DNA of 64,000 bases from an uncultured Pseudomonas sp. (GTDB taxonomy: Bacteria; Pseudomonadota; Gammaproteobacteria; Pseudomonadales; Pseudomonadaceae): contig NZ_OX044366.1 in assembly GCF_943846705.1 (NCBI RefSeq), forward strand, positions 310,001-374,000. Direction: 5' to 3'. The notes below the pieces were generated by a model. It saw only the letters and a list, made by a program, of their open reading frames with translations, ran no database searches and was not told where the DNA came from. A program made the translations under genes and the position numbers. Within the stretch, counting starts at the first letter, position 1; every line of letters starts with the position of its first letter. Below are positions 17,008 through 26,385 of this stretch, one piece after another.

Positions 17008-19923
17008 TCAAAGCGCTTGCCCTAACAGGTCAAGCGCCACGCCGCGCACCTGGCCCAAGTCAATTGGCTTGGCCAGGCAGGCTTGCGCACCGCGCCGGCG
17101 AGCGTCGGCAAACACCGCCTCATCCGCAGCCGCACTGATGACCAATACCGGCACCTTCTGCAAACGCGGACTATGCCGCATCGCGTCAAGCACCTGCATA
17201 CCGTCACCATCGGGTAAATCCAGATCAAGCAACAGCAGCGCCGGGGTGCATTGCTCCAACGCCACCAGAGCCTGCTGAACCGACCCCGCACCACGCACCT
17301 CGGCAAACTCACGCAGCGCTTCCTGCACCACTCTCAAGCAGGCAGGGTGATCTTCTATACACAACACCTCGGCCAATCTATTAGGCAGTGCCGGCACCGC
17401 ATCCACACTCGCTTCAACCTGCACAGTCGGTGCCGCCGCACCCGGCAGGTCGATCCAGAAACGGCTACCCAGGCCAACGCTGCTGCTAAAGCCCATCTCG
17501 CCAGCCATTAAAATGGCCAGCTCGCGGCACAGCACCAGGCCGATCCCGGTGCCTGGAATATTGGAGTTCTCGCGACCCAGACGCTGGAACGGCTGGAACA
17601 GGTTGGCTTGCTGCTCCGCGCTTAACCCTGCGCCGTTATCCTCAACCCACAACCGCACACAGTCCGGGCGCACTTCATAGCCCATGCGAATCAGGCCTTG
17701 CGGGCTGTTGTACTTAATCGCGTTGGACAATAGGTTGAGCAAGACCTGACGCACCCGGCGCATGTCCGCCTGCACATACAAGCCAGCGCTGGCCCCCGTC
17801 AGTACCTGCAACTGCAATTGGCGCTGCTGCACCTCCGGCTGCACCAACTCGGCGCAACCATGCAGCAGCGCGCCCACTTCCACCGGCTGCAACTTGAGCT
17901 GCTGACGGCGGCTCTCAATGCTCGACAGATCAAGAATATCGTCCACCAGTGAGGTCAGGTGGCGACTGGCATTGATGATCTCACGGGCGTAATCGGCCTC
18001 CTGCTGGGCCTCTGGCTTGTCTTGCACCTCTAGCTCGATCAACTGGCCAAAGCCATATATGGCATTGAGCGGCGTACGCAACTCGTGGCTCATGCTCGAC
18101 AGAAAACGGCTCTTAGCCTGACTGGCGGCTCGCGCGTCCAGGCTGGCGCGGCGCAGATCTTCCTGTACTTGCTTGAGCCGAGTGATATCGACATGGGTGC
18201 CCGCCGCGCGCAGGACACGCCCCTGGCTATCACGCTCAAGAACCTTGCCGCGACTGAGCAGCCAGACATAGTCGCCACGCGCATCGGCGTAGCGGTACTC
18301 CGCCTCGAAGCGCTCCTCACCACTCGCGACAAATAGCTGACGCAGATGACGAAGCCGCTCCAAATCATTGGGGTGTACGCGCTGGTTGAACTCACTGAAA
18401 CTCATGTTCGCCTGCGTCAGACCGAAACGCTTGAGGAAACGCTCGCTGAGCGTGATGCGCAGGGCCTGCGCCTCAATCTCCCAAAGACTTTCCGTGGTGC
18501 TTTCCAACACTAGCTGGAGAATCCGCTGCGCCTGCACACGCTGGGCCTCACTGGCCTGCAACTGTTCGCCGGTGTGCTGCACCGCCGCCGCCATGCTGAC
18601 CAGCTCGTCAATCTGACTATTCGGCGCGACTGGTTGATAGTTGCCCTGGCCCAGCTCGCGCATCATCCCGACCACCCCATCAATCGGCTGCACCAGCTGC
18701 TCGCTCAAGCGCCGCGAGCGTGACCACATAAAGGCAAAAAACAGTAGATAGAACAGCACCAGGCCGAAAATCAGCAGGTAACCGATGTGCAGGTAGCGTT
18801 CAGCCAAGCGGTTGGTCTGGCTGAAGATATTCGCCTCGTCGACCACCAACAGCAGTTGCCAGCCGGTCTGCGGAATCTCACTCCAGGCAATCAACTGCTT
18901 GCGCCCACCCAGCATGACTTCCTGCACATTGCCCCGCCCGGCCGCCATGGCCTGCAGCAGCGGTTGCATTTCCGCACGCTTGGCTAGGTTGAAGTCCTCA
19001 GGTTTGAGCACCTCCCGACGCACCGCCTCGGCATAGGAGTAGTCGGTCAATTCGCGCAGACCAAAGTCCGCTTCGCCGGCACTCGGCAACGCCATGATGT
19101 TGTGATCGCGGCTGACCAGCATGGCATAGCCCTGCCAAGGCACGCCCAATTCGCTGATCTCGCTGAGCATCTGCCCGACGGTAATATCCAGCCCCACGAC
19201 ACCTTCAAGAAAATCATCGCGATAAACCGGTGCCACCGCCGACATCATCCAACCCATGCCTGCCGGGTCGAGATAAACATCAGTCCAGGCCACCTTTCGC
19301 TCAGGGTTGTGCTTGGCATCAGCCAGGTAATAGAAGTTGTAATCAGGTATCACCATGTCATGGGGATACTGCTCGGGGGTCATAAAGAAGGGGTAGATGC
19401 GGTTGTAGCTGTCCCAGCTATTGAAATAGGCCGCCGCGACTCGTGGGTTGGCTGCCTGGATCGAACGCATCAAGGGATCAAGCTGCGCTAGGCGCAAGGC
19501 CTTGGCGTGGTCCTGCTGTGCCAGCGGCGTACTGTTGGCATAAAACGAAGCTGCCCGGCCGTCATCAGTGCGGCTGTAAAACACCCCGTTATCCGTCAAC
19601 GCATGACGCTGGCGCTCCAGCGCATCGGGCTGAAACGTGTGATTCGCCAAGGCATTGGCGGCGGCATCACGAAAGATCTGCACCTGCGCCTCCACCGAAC
19701 GCAGACGACCATTGATCACCTGCACCTCACGCGCTACGGCAGCCGACAAGTCATCTAGGGCGTTTTGCTGCAAATGCTCAATCTGCGCATCGCGAATCGC
19801 CGAATTGCTCAGCAGGTACACGGTGATCAGCACCGACTCGACCAGGATCAGCGGAACCAATGCACTCTGCACAAAAGCGCGCCAGATCCACTGACGTAAA
19901 GGGTAACGCGACGCGCGCGGCAT
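17008..19923 (-). CDS. Hybrid sensor histidine kinase (Cache-PAS-HisKA-ATPase-REC)
   Basis: The 971-residue inner-membrane protein has a first membrane segment near residues 15-36 and a large periplasmic dCache-type sensor (VVGLDITVGQMLSEISELGV and neighbours, to about 370). A second membrane segment (LHIGYLLIFGLVLFYLLFFAFMW) precedes a HAMP-like linker and a PAS/PAC domain ending in GTHVDITRLKQVQEDL. The HisKA domain has phospho-acceptor His613 in FLSSMSHELRTPLNA, and the ATPase has N and G boxes (LSNAIKYNSP, DNGAGLS, GTGIGLVLCREL). A C-terminal receiver domain carries Asp900 in LLLLDLDLPDGDG. Ligands of Cache domains are usually small metabolites; the gene stands alone near the lactate operon, so an organic acid is conceivable but unproven. 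Confidence 0.9.
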   Translation of the reverse strand: MPRASRYPLRQWIWRAFVQSALVPLILVESVLITVYLLSNSAIRDAQIEHLQQNALDDLSAAVAREVQVINGRLRSVEAQVQIFRDAAANALANHTFQPDALERQRHALTDNGVFYSRTDDGRAASFYANSTPLAQQDHAKALRLAQLDPLMRSIQAANPRVAAAYFNSWDSYNRIYPFFMTPEQYPHDMVIPDYNFYYLADAKHNPERKVAWTDVYLDPAGMGWMMSAVAPVYRDDFLEGVVGLDITVGQMLSEISELGVPWQGYAMLVSRDHNIMALPSAGEADFGLRELTDYSYAEAVRREVLKPEDFNLAKRAEMQPLLQAMAAGRGNVQEVMLGGRKQLIAWSEIPQTGWQLLLVVDEANIFSQTNRLAERYLHIGYLLIFGLVLFYLLFFAFMWSRSRRLSEQLVQPIDGVVGMMRELGQGNYQPVAPNSQIDELVSMAAAVQHTGEQLQASEAQRVQAQRILQLVLESTTESLWEIEAQALRITLSERFLKRFGLTQANMSFSEFNQRVHPNDLERLRHLRQLFVASGEERFEAEYRYADARGDYVWLLSRGKVLERDSQGRVLRAAGTHVDITRLKQVQEDLRRASLDARAASQAKSRFLSSMSHELRTPLNAIYGFGQLIELEVQDKPEAQQEADYAREIINASRHLTSLVDDILDLSSIESRRQQLKLQPVEVGALLHGCAELVQPEVQQRQLQLQVLTGASAGLYVQADMRRVRQVLLNLLSNAIKYNSPQGLIRMGYEVRPDCVRLWVEDNGAGLSAEQQANLFQPFQRLGRENSNIPGTGIGLVLCRELAILMAGEMGFSSSVGLGSRFWIDLPGAAAPTVQVEASVDAVPALPNRLAEVLCIEDHPACLRVVQEALREFAEVRGAGSVQQALVALEQCTPALLLLDLDLPDGDGMQVLDAMRHSPRLQKVPVLVISAAADEAVFADARRRGAQACLAKPIDLGQVRGVALDLLGQAL

Positions 19924-20012
19924 ACGGGGGTCTCATCCAAAAGACAAAGCGAATATGCAGGCTGTAATCATAGCCGGCAAAGCCCTTCAGCGTCCGCCTG
20001 GCAATTACCGGG

Positions 20013-20041
20013 TCGACGTTGTGGAACCTTTGGCGTAGACT
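20013..20041 (+). promoter_or_regulatory. Candidate sigma-70 promoter of ssrA
   Basis: TCGACG (4 of 6 matches to -35) and TAGACT (TANNNT-type -10) are separated by exactly 17 bases and lie about 30 bases before the mature tmRNA 5' end, leaving room for an RNase P-processed leader. The match is modest. Confidence 0.4.
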
Positions 20042-20070
20042 CGCGTCCTAGTACCAGCAACACAAGTTTT

Positions 20071-20458
20071 GGGGCCGATTAGGATTCGACGCCGGTAGTG
20101 AAACTTGAGGGGCATGCCGAGTTGGTAACAGAACTCGTAAATCCACTGTTGCAAAACTCTATAATTGCCAATGATGACAATTACGGTGCTCAACTAGCTG
20201 CGTAAGCAGCCTAGTCGCACTTCTGGTAGCTTCGGCTCCAGCAATCATTAGGGGATGTCTGTAAACCCGAAATGATTGTCATATAGAACAGAATCGTCGC
20301 CTAGTACGTTGTGGACGAAGCGCCTAAAACTTACACAACTCGCCCAAAGCACCCTGCCCGTCGGGCGGCCAAGGGTTAACTCAGTAGACACGGCTAAGCA
20401 TGTAGAACCAACAGCGGAGCACTGGCGGACGGGGGTTCAAATCCCCCCGGCTCCACCA
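20071..20458 (+). ncRNA. ssrA: tmRNA (ssrA)
   Basis: Transfer-messenger RNA rescues stalled ribosomes and tags their products for proteolysis. The 5' end GGGGCCGATTAGGATTCGAC and the 3' end GGGTTCAAATCCCCCCGGCT plus CCACCA pair as the tRNA-like acceptor and T-arm domain. The internal reading frame at 20167-20205 encodes ANDDNYGAQLAA followed by TAA, a typical proteolysis tag. The CCA is encoded. The 3' end doubles as the insertion site of the genomic island that follows: the integrase gene begins 185 bases downstream. The gene itself is intact. Confidence 0.97.
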
Positions 20459-20462
20459 AATA
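20435..20462 (+). repeat. attL: tmRNA 3' end used as island attachment site
   Basis: The last T-arm/acceptor bases of ssrA plus AAATA are repeated in imperfect form at 47841-47865 (GTTCA.AT..CCCCGGC..ACCAAATA; the far copy lacks three bases of GGCTCCACC). Together with the adjacent P4-type integrase this marks the left border of the island. Confidence 0.7.
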
Positions 20463-20470
20463 CACATTTA

Positions 20471-20495
20471 AGGGCGTCCACGGACGTCCTTTTTT
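20471..20495 (+). terminator. Rho-independent terminator after ssrA
   Basis: AGGGCGTCC pairs with GGACGTCCT (one G-U pair) around a three-base loop and is followed by a run of six T residues. It ends tmRNA transcription before the integrase gene and was probably supplied by the island side of the junction. Confidence 0.75.
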
Positions 20496-20572
20496 GTGCC
20501 TGAAATCCAGCAAATACGAGGCTTTCAGCGCCATCAGCGTCCAAAGACATCCACCAACAGCCACGCGAATCT

Positions 20573-20640
20573 GTATTCCAAATTGTATTCCAAGCATTCA
20601 GGTGCTAATTTTTGGAATACAGAATTTCTTCTTGGAATAC
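20573..20640. promoter_or_regulatory. Integrase arm-type boxes: four copies of GTATTCCAA
   Basis: Two direct copies (20573-20581 and 20585-20593, 12 bases apart) are followed by two inverted copies, TTGGAATAC, at 20612-20620 and 20632-20640. The last lies over the ribosome-binding region of the integrase start at 20643. An almost identical tandem pair occurs at the other island end. The arrangement is what is expected of integrase or excisionase arm sites, and the last copy would allow autoregulation (inference). Confidence 0.65.
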
Positions 20641-20642
20641 CA

Positions 20643-21899
20643 ATGGGCGCCAAAGCTACCACCCTCTCTGAACTCAAAGTCAAAGCCGCCAAACCTAAAG
20701 ACAAGGATTACGTACTGAGCGATGGCAACGGCTTGCAGATGCGAGTGAGAACCAATAGCTCAAAGCTATGGAATTTCAACTATCACCACCCCATAACGAA
20801 GAAGCGCATCAATATGGGGCTCGGTACTTATCCTGAGCTCTCTCTGGCACAGGCTAGGAAACTGGCAGTTGAAGCGAGGGAATTGCTGGCTCTGGGCACG
20901 GACCCGAAAGAGCAGAGAGACTTCATCGAGCAAAAGAGAAAAGCAGTTATTGAACACACTTTCGAGAATGTGGCCACTGCTTGGTATGAGCTTAAAAAAG
21001 ACTCGGTGACGCCAGCTTATGCTGAGGACATCTGGCGCTCACTTACGCTGCACGTTTTCCCCGATTTAGGTACCACACCAATCTCAGTCATTAGTGCACC
21101 ACAAGTCATCACCCTGCTTCGGCCACTCGAAACCAAAGGCAGCCTTGAAACCGTTAAACGGTTGTCTCAGCGGCTCAACGAGATCATGACTTATGGGGTT
21201 AACTCGGGACTGATTCACGCAAACCCACTTAGTGGGATTCGCTCCATCTTCAAGAAACCGAAAAAGAAGAACATGGCGGCACTGGCTCCCGATGAGCTGA
21301 AAGAGCTCATGGTGGCAATTGCCAATGCCAGCATAAAAAGAACGACGCGCTGCCTAATTGAATGGCAGCTGAACACAATGACTCGCCCAGCAGAAGCAGC
21401 TACCACCCGCTGGGTCGACATCGATTTCGACAAACGTATCTGGACGATTCCTGCTGAACGCATGAAGAAACGACGCACACATATCGTGCCTCTCACGGAT
21501 CAAGCATTGGCACTTTTAGAGACAATCAAACCCTACAGCGGGCACCGGGAGTACGTGTTCCCGGCAGACCGTAATCCTCGCACCCACTGCAACAGCCAGA
21601 CCGCCAACATGGCGTTAAAGCGTATGGGTTTCGAAGGTCGCCTGGTCAGCCATGGCATGCGCTCAATGGCAAGTACAATCCTCAACGAACACGGCTGGGA
21701 TGCTGAGATGATAGAAGTCGCGCTCGCCCACGTCGACAAAGATGGGACTCGTAGCTCCTACAACCGGGCGGACTACATAGAGCGCAGACGCCCGATGATG
21801 GCCTGGTGGAGCGAGCACATTCAGGAAGCAGCAACTGGCAACCTGTCGGTGTCAGCTATCAAGGAGAACCAGGACAGGAAAGTCGTTTCGATACGCTAG
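20643..21899 (+). CDS. P4-type tyrosine integrase of the island
   Basis: The 418-residue site-specific recombinase has the DUF4102-like N-terminal arm-binding domain (TLSELKVKAAKPKDKDYVLSDGNGLQMRV), a core-binding domain (FENVATAWYELKK) and a C-terminal catalytic domain. The catalytic residues are visible: Arg248 in MTRPAEA, His337 and Arg340 in HGMRSMAST, His363 in ALAHVD, and Tyr373 in RSSYNRADY. The start MGAKATT is chosen because it matches this family and follows GGAA; the frame extends 49 codons further up through the att region without family similarity. It integrates the element at the 3' end of ssrA, which lies directly upstream. Confidence 0.94.
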   Translation: MGAKATTLSELKVKAAKPKDKDYVLSDGNGLQMRVRTNSSKLWNFNYHHPITKKRINMGLGTYPELSLAQARKLAVEARELLALGTDPKEQRDFIEQKRKAVIEHTFENVATAWYELKKDSVTPAYAEDIWRSLTLHVFPDLGTTPISVISAPQVITLLRPLETKGSLETVKRLSQRLNEIMTYGVNSGLIHANPLSGIRSIFKKPKKKNMAALAPDELKELMVAIANASIKRTTRCLIEWQLNTMTRPAEAATTRWVDIDFDKRIWTIPAERMKKRRTHIVPLTDQALALLETIKPYSGHREYVFPADRNPRTHCNSQTANMALKRMGFEGRLVSHGMRSMASTILNEHGWDAEMIEVALAHVDKDGTRSSYNRADYIERRRPMMAWWSEHIQEAATGNLSVSAIKENQDRKVVSIR

Positions 21900-22020
21900 T
21901 TACTGGTTTGCCAGCTCAAATCTGTCAGAACCTGAATAGACATATTCACGCAAAAAAATCGGTGCAGGCTGCTTTAAAGATTTCCGCAAGTTATCTACGC
22001 CCCTTACAACTCGGCAAACT

Positions 22021-24306
22021 TTAATCATCGACATCACTAAAAGTGGAACGCCCCCTGGGAACTGCATCGACCTTTGCCGGGGATACACTGAACCAGCTTT
22101 CGTCATCGTCATCGGGAGTTTTCCTGCTTGACACTTCAGAGACAGCTTCATCGATTTCTTCGCCTAATTGCTTCAACGTACTCTGAATCGAATTATCTTC
22201 GACAAATAACTCTCGCAACTGGTCAACGAAACTCCTAACTTGATCAAACTGATCGGGAACATCTTGGTCAGGATTAGCTTCTTCTGCTATCTCAACGATG
22301 CGGCTCGGGATGACATCAGTCAGCATCCCAGTAAGCTGTGCTCCCAGGCTCACCAATCGCGTTGGCCTAATAAGACCCAAGATGTCATCTTCGTCCAAAA
22401 ATGATACGTCTAGATCATCAACCGCAATTCGCTCAAGCTCCTGCTCAGCCAGAAAACGGACTTCGTCAGGTAATCCGCATAGCTTGTTAGCTCGGGCAAG
22501 GAAACGAATACGTTGATCGCCCCAGACCCGCCAGTGGCGCCGAGCTTCTCGATACGCCACATTTGGAGCCGAATTTAGGACCGCGCCTATCACGCAGTCA
22601 GAGGCTCGAATGGACAAAAATTCAAACAATGAGCGGTTTAAATCAGCGACATCTGGAGTATTTAGCAGCCGCTGAACAAGACGCTCTGATGCGGAGACTG
22701 GTATGACCACTGCATCTCGAATTGGTCTTGCCCCTTCGCATACAGCTTCAGTTAGCAAAGTTTCGAGTTTGGCCCCCTGGACATATAACTCTACTAAATC
22801 AGGGCGCCCACTAAGAATGCGACTAATTGCATCGGTAAATGTTGGATGAACGAACCCCCAGATTAGATGAGTTGCCTCTTGGCGTTTAGAAAGAAACGAA
22901 TGCTCAAGCTGCGGCAAGGCCTCGGCTATAGCGCGCGGCGTCACGTCGTACTTCTCTGCTATCAGCTTCGTAGAGTTACCAGTAAGTTCATGAGTAGGCA
23001 ATTTTCCTTGCCAGAGGAAAACTAGAGTCATAGCTGCTTGGTGAGCGTCATCGAGTTCTCGAATAGTTTGAACAAGAAGCTCCTCAGGCTCCTCCACAAA
23101 CTTGATCAAGTCAGCGTCCTGCACTTTTAGAGCTTTGGTGAAGCTACTATCCCCTAAACGTCGAGCGATCTCTGGTAGCAGCAAGGGACTCTCTGCGAGC
23201 CGAGGTAAGTACGGTTTTATTAACCTCTTCCATGAGGATGTTTGATTTCCGGCCTTGATATGGTTGTAGATGATTTGCTCACGCTCCTCCAAACCAAGTG
23301 TACCTAGGTCTACGACCGCTCTCCCGTCCATCAAAACAGGTAAATTACGAGTACCGAGCTTAGGTTTTGCCCCATACCAGATATGACTACGAGACGTTAG
23401 GATGAAACGATTGCCATGTTCGATCGCAGTTTTTAGCCTAGGCAGCGCACTTATCCAACTATCCACAAAATCCGGGCGTACCTGATTGGGGCCAAAGGCA
23501 TCATCTACCCAATAAAGTCGATTTCTCTCGTTAGGATTCCAATGTGCAGCAAGTTCCAGCGGACCGTCGCACTTTAGGCATGCATGACCATCTCCATCAA
23601 TCGCCGTCGTCGCCAAAATTGCCGCGAGCATTGACTTACCGGTGGCTGGCGCACCGAGCAATAGAACGATCTTGTGATCTGTAAGAATTCGAACTGCGCT
23701 TCGGTGTGCTGCTGTTGGGACGTATACACGTAGGCCCGGTCTCAAGTGCCCCAACAGAGCCTGCGTCTGCTGCGCACACCGCTCATCAAGAATTGTCGAA
23801 AGATCGCCAAGTCCATACACCCTTGGTACAAGCGCTCTAAGCCGCGGACTGCTCCGAATCTGAATAGTGAGCCACTCGCGCCCTAGAACATGGGGCTCAA
23901 CCACCCCAGCTTCGAGGAGTTTGTCACGAATCTCTGCTGCCACAGGCGCGTCGACACCGAGGCTTGAAATCAAATAATAAATCCTCGCTCGTCCTAACAA
24001 AACGAGTTCTCGTATGGTATCCAGTTCAGAGTTGATGTCGCTTGCGCGGAGCCGCAGGTCGGCCTTACTGCTGAACTTACACTGCACCGTTGCCTCGACT
24101 TGCTCCTCGTGCTCCGACAGCCGTCGAGTCAGGAACACGGCATCTTGCCCACCGTCTTGTGCTTCTCGGTAAACAGAGACCGTTGTTCCAAATACCTCGG
24201 CGCATACTTGAGCACAGAGATCTTGGAACGATTTCCACCCTAGGGTGTGAATCGCCAAATCAGTCATTAGTCCCTGACTCTGCCCCTCAGGTGTAGCAAA
24301 ACTCAT
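22021..24306 (-). CDS. Mrr-type nuclease fused to STAND NTPase (predicted defence protein)
   Basis: The 761-residue protein opens with an Mrr-like PD-(D/E)XK restriction-nuclease domain: Asp55 in DGGQDAVF and the QxK-type pair Gln75-Lys77 in VQCKFSSK. A STAND-type P-loop NTPase follows: Walker A GAPATGKS at 218-225, Walker B LYWVDDA at 264-270, and a sensor Arg in TSRSHIW at 305-310. It resembles the nSTAND3 class. About 350 residues of helical sequence and an acidic tail follow. The start at 24306 has GGAGAG upstream. The gene begins 43 bases after the stop of the OLD-family gene, so they form one operon. STAND proteins usually sense a phage product and switch on an effector domain, here a nuclease (inference). 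Confidence 0.82.
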   Translation of the reverse strand: MSFATPEGQSQGLMTDLAIHTLGWKSFQDLCAQVCAEVFGTTVSVYREAQDGGQDAVFLTRRLSEHEEQVEATVQCKFSSKADLRLRASDINSELDTIRELVLLGRARIYYLISSLGVDAPVAAEIRDKLLEAGVVEPHVLGREWLTIQIRSSPRLRALVPRVYGLGDLSTILDERCAQQTQALLGHLRPGLRVYVPTAAHRSAVRILTDHKIVLLLGAPATGKSMLAAILATTAIDGDGHACLKCDGPLELAAHWNPNERNRLYWVDDAFGPNQVRPDFVDSWISALPRLKTAIEHGNRFILTSRSHIWYGAKPKLGTRNLPVLMDGRAVVDLGTLGLEEREQIIYNHIKAGNQTSSWKRLIKPYLPRLAESPLLLPEIARRLGDSSFTKALKVQDADLIKFVEEPEELLVQTIRELDDAHQAAMTLVFLWQGKLPTHELTGNSTKLIAEKYDVTPRAIAEALPQLEHSFLSKRQEATHLIWGFVHPTFTDAISRILSGRPDLVELYVQGAKLETLLTEAVCEGARPIRDAVVIPVSASERLVQRLLNTPDVADLNRSLFEFLSIRASDCVIGAVLNSAPNVAYREARRHWRVWGDQRIRFLARANKLCGLPDEVRFLAEQELERIAVDDLDVSFLDEDDILGLIRPTRLVSLGAQLTGMLTDVIPSRIVEIAEEANPDQDVPDQFDQVRSFVDQLRELFVEDNSIQSTLKQLGEEIDEAVSEVSSRKTPDDDDESWFSVSPAKVDAVPRGRSTFSDVDD

Positions 24307-24349
24307 TCCGATCTCTCCATCTGAGGAAACTACTCTCTTGCGGTCAGCG

Positions 24350-26176
24350 CTAGTCCAGCATGTCACCAATTCTTCGGAACCAGCCTACTACCTCACCTTG
24401 AGGATCTCGATTCTGAAGCATTGCAGCCGTCATACAGGGGAATGCTTTATTTGCGAGATGCTTTTTGGCAGTCGAGTCCTTCATCGGCGCCCCGAGTCCT
24501 TGGTGGGCACTATAGACATCCGCAAAAACTCTGGGTGTTGCCTTACCATTTACCGGTTGGTCGGTCACATTGATCCAAACACCAAATGCCTGGTGTATCG
24601 CTTCAGGATGAAGGTAACTCTCGATTTCATGCTTGTTAGTTATAGTTCCCCAAGAACCGTCAGTGCGAGCGTTCACTTGTGCCATTGATGCTTGGTAGTC
24701 AACAACGTCACCGTCATAGATATGAACCTCAGGTTTCTTCAGCGTCTGTAGGTAGTGCCGATTGACCCAGTGCTGCAGTGTTGCCCCGCCGAGGACAATG
24801 AATGCAACCCTATCATCTCTCTCTAAATTGGGCAGAGAAGGATCTGCCGCATAGGCCGCTTTGCTGAGAGCCTTAAGGCAGGCGACATCATTAGGACCTT
24901 CAACGCAAAGCAGAACTTGCACTCGGCTGTCCGGCGTAACACCAAGGGCCTCGGCCACCGGCCCAAAAGCGTCCACGCCATGCAATATGACCGGTTTCCC
25001 ACTGACTGTATTTCGTGTTACGAAGCGAATACTCTCGCTTGGCAACTGAGAAGCGAGGCCCGGACTGTGAGTGGTGAGCAACACTTGGCAGCCCGCCTCA
25101 ACTGCCAGGGATTTAAAAGACTCAATGAGCAAACGTTGGTTGTTCGGGTGCTGGGCAGTTTCAGGCTCTTCGATCGCGTAAATGATGTTGCGGCGGTTGC
25201 CCGACTTAAGCCGCCGCTCCGCCTCTGCTTTGAAAAAACTCACAAGCACCAGTCGCCGTACCCCGCTACCCCGCTTGTTCAGGGGAATACCCGAGTCAGT
25301 GTTCAACCCTACAGAAAAGAGGCCGATCCATTTCGCCGGAGTCGGCGCAGAAAATTCTGGTGTTAGTTCGCTCGCTAAATTTGCATCTAGGGTTTTTAGG
25401 GCGTCGTGAGTCCGCTGGGCAATTTCCTCCGCTTTCTCCTGAACGCGTTTCTGAATCTTGGCTATGTCGTCTTGGACTTCTGCAATAGCAGCTGCAATAG
25501 CAGCTTTCATTGGGCTTTGTACTTCATCATCGGAGTCGCGACTGCTTCGGTCACTCTGAAAAAGTGCGAATATCGGCAGATGGCTTTCGATCTGATCCCA
25601 GAGTCGCTTGGTATCCTCTTTGGCTTTACCCGTGGAGATCAGGACTTCTGCCAGTTCTAGGTCTGCAGCAGATTCCCAAATGGCCTGCCTCATTCCTGGA
25701 TTACCTTTTAGAGCGACAGCTAAACCCAACTCCTTGACCTTGGCTTGAAGCTCTTTTTCTTTGAGCTCGAGCAAATTTTTGAAACCCTCTGCTGTCGGGT
25801 GGTTCGCAACGATGAATACTTCGACAGTCGGCTTTTTGTTGGTGCAATTAAAAATCTTGAGAATTTTAAGCGTACCGTCCTTTGTTAAAAGATATTCGCT
25901 GGTCAGAGTAGTTTCCGCTCCGGCATCCAGCGTCATTGTTGCGGGTATGCCATCAAATTCACAGCAAATCTCAACCCTCTTGTCTTCAGATATCACGCTT
26001 GCATCGCCGGGCTCGATGGCCACAACGTCGTTATTAAAAAAGATCTCAAGGGCTTCAAGAATTGAGGACTTTCCAATGTCATTCTTGCCAACGATAGTTG
26101 TGAGGTCATCAATAGGAATCTCAAGCTCATCGGCGTAGCAACGAAAATTCTTGATAAAGAGTTTTTTCAGCCTCAT
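24350..26176 (-). CDS. OLD-family ATP-dependent nuclease (ABC ATPase plus TOPRIM)
   Basis: The 608-residue protein has an N-terminal SMC/ABC-type ATPase with Walker A GKNDIGKS (residues 30-37), a coiled-coil insertion (KEKELQAKVKEL; IAEVQDDIAKIQKRVQEKAEEI) and Walker B IIYAIEEPETAQHP. A C-terminal TOPRIM nuclease domain carries Glu426 in CVEGPNDV and the DxD pair Asp488/Asp490 in IYDGDVV. This matches the OLD/GajA-like family of anti-phage or DNA-processing nucleases. The start MRLKKLFIKNFRCY has a GAGAGGG site. No UvrD-like helicase (the Gabija partner) is next to it; instead the nuclease-STAND gene follows in the same operon, which is an unusual pairing. Confidence 0.88.
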   Translation of the reverse strand: MRLKKLFIKNFRCYADELEIPIDDLTTIVGKNDIGKSSILEALEIFFNNDVVAIEPGDASVISEDKRVEICCEFDGIPATMTLDAGAETTLTSEYLLTKDGTLKILKIFNCTNKKPTVEVFIVANHPTAEGFKNLLELKEKELQAKVKELGLAVALKGNPGMRQAIWESAADLELAEVLISTGKAKEDTKRLWDQIESHLPIFALFQSDRSSRDSDDEVQSPMKAAIAAAIAEVQDDIAKIQKRVQEKAEEIAQRTHDALKTLDANLASELTPEFSAPTPAKWIGLFSVGLNTDSGIPLNKRGSGVRRLVLVSFFKAEAERRLKSGNRRNIIYAIEEPETAQHPNNQRLLIESFKSLAVEAGCQVLLTTHSPGLASQLPSESIRFVTRNTVSGKPVILHGVDAFGPVAEALGVTPDSRVQVLLCVEGPNDVACLKALSKAAYAADPSLPNLERDDRVAFIVLGGATLQHWVNRHYLQTLKKPEVHIYDGDVVDYQASMAQVNARTDGSWGTITNKHEIESYLHPEAIHQAFGVWINVTDQPVNGKATPRVFADVYSAHQGLGAPMKDSTAKKHLANKAFPCMTAAMLQNRDPQGEVVGWFRRIGDMLD

Positions 26177-26335
26177 AGATCCCTCTCTTGGCGTCCATGG
26201 TTTAAGCAAGATTTTTAGTGGAGCATTTATATATCACATTGAGTCGCACCCGGTTTCTCAGACCGTGCTGGCTGCACCTGGTCACACCCGGCCGTACGAT
26301 TGCAAATCTAGCTCCAAAAAATCTCAGCCACATAT

Positions 26336-26385
26336 CACTGCAATGAACCTATCCACCATGGAGCTCAAACCATGTCATTGCAGTG
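26336..26385 (+). other. Inverted repeat around a ribosome-binding site
   Basis: Perfect 10-base arms CACTGCAATG and CATTGCAGTG are separated by 30 bases. The right arm lies inside the first codons of the following gene and the loop contains its GGAG ribosome site. It may be a translational control hairpin or a protein-binding site; evidence is only the repeat itself. Confidence 0.4.

Noticed and set aside
20005..20193. A minus-strand 62-codon frame over the tmRNA
   Set aside because: It overlaps the structured tmRNA gene and its tag frame; no coding features.
22021..26176. Gabija system (GajA/GajB)
   Set aside because: The OLD-type protein resembles GajA in layout, but the partner is a nuclease-STAND protein and not a UvrD-like helicase.
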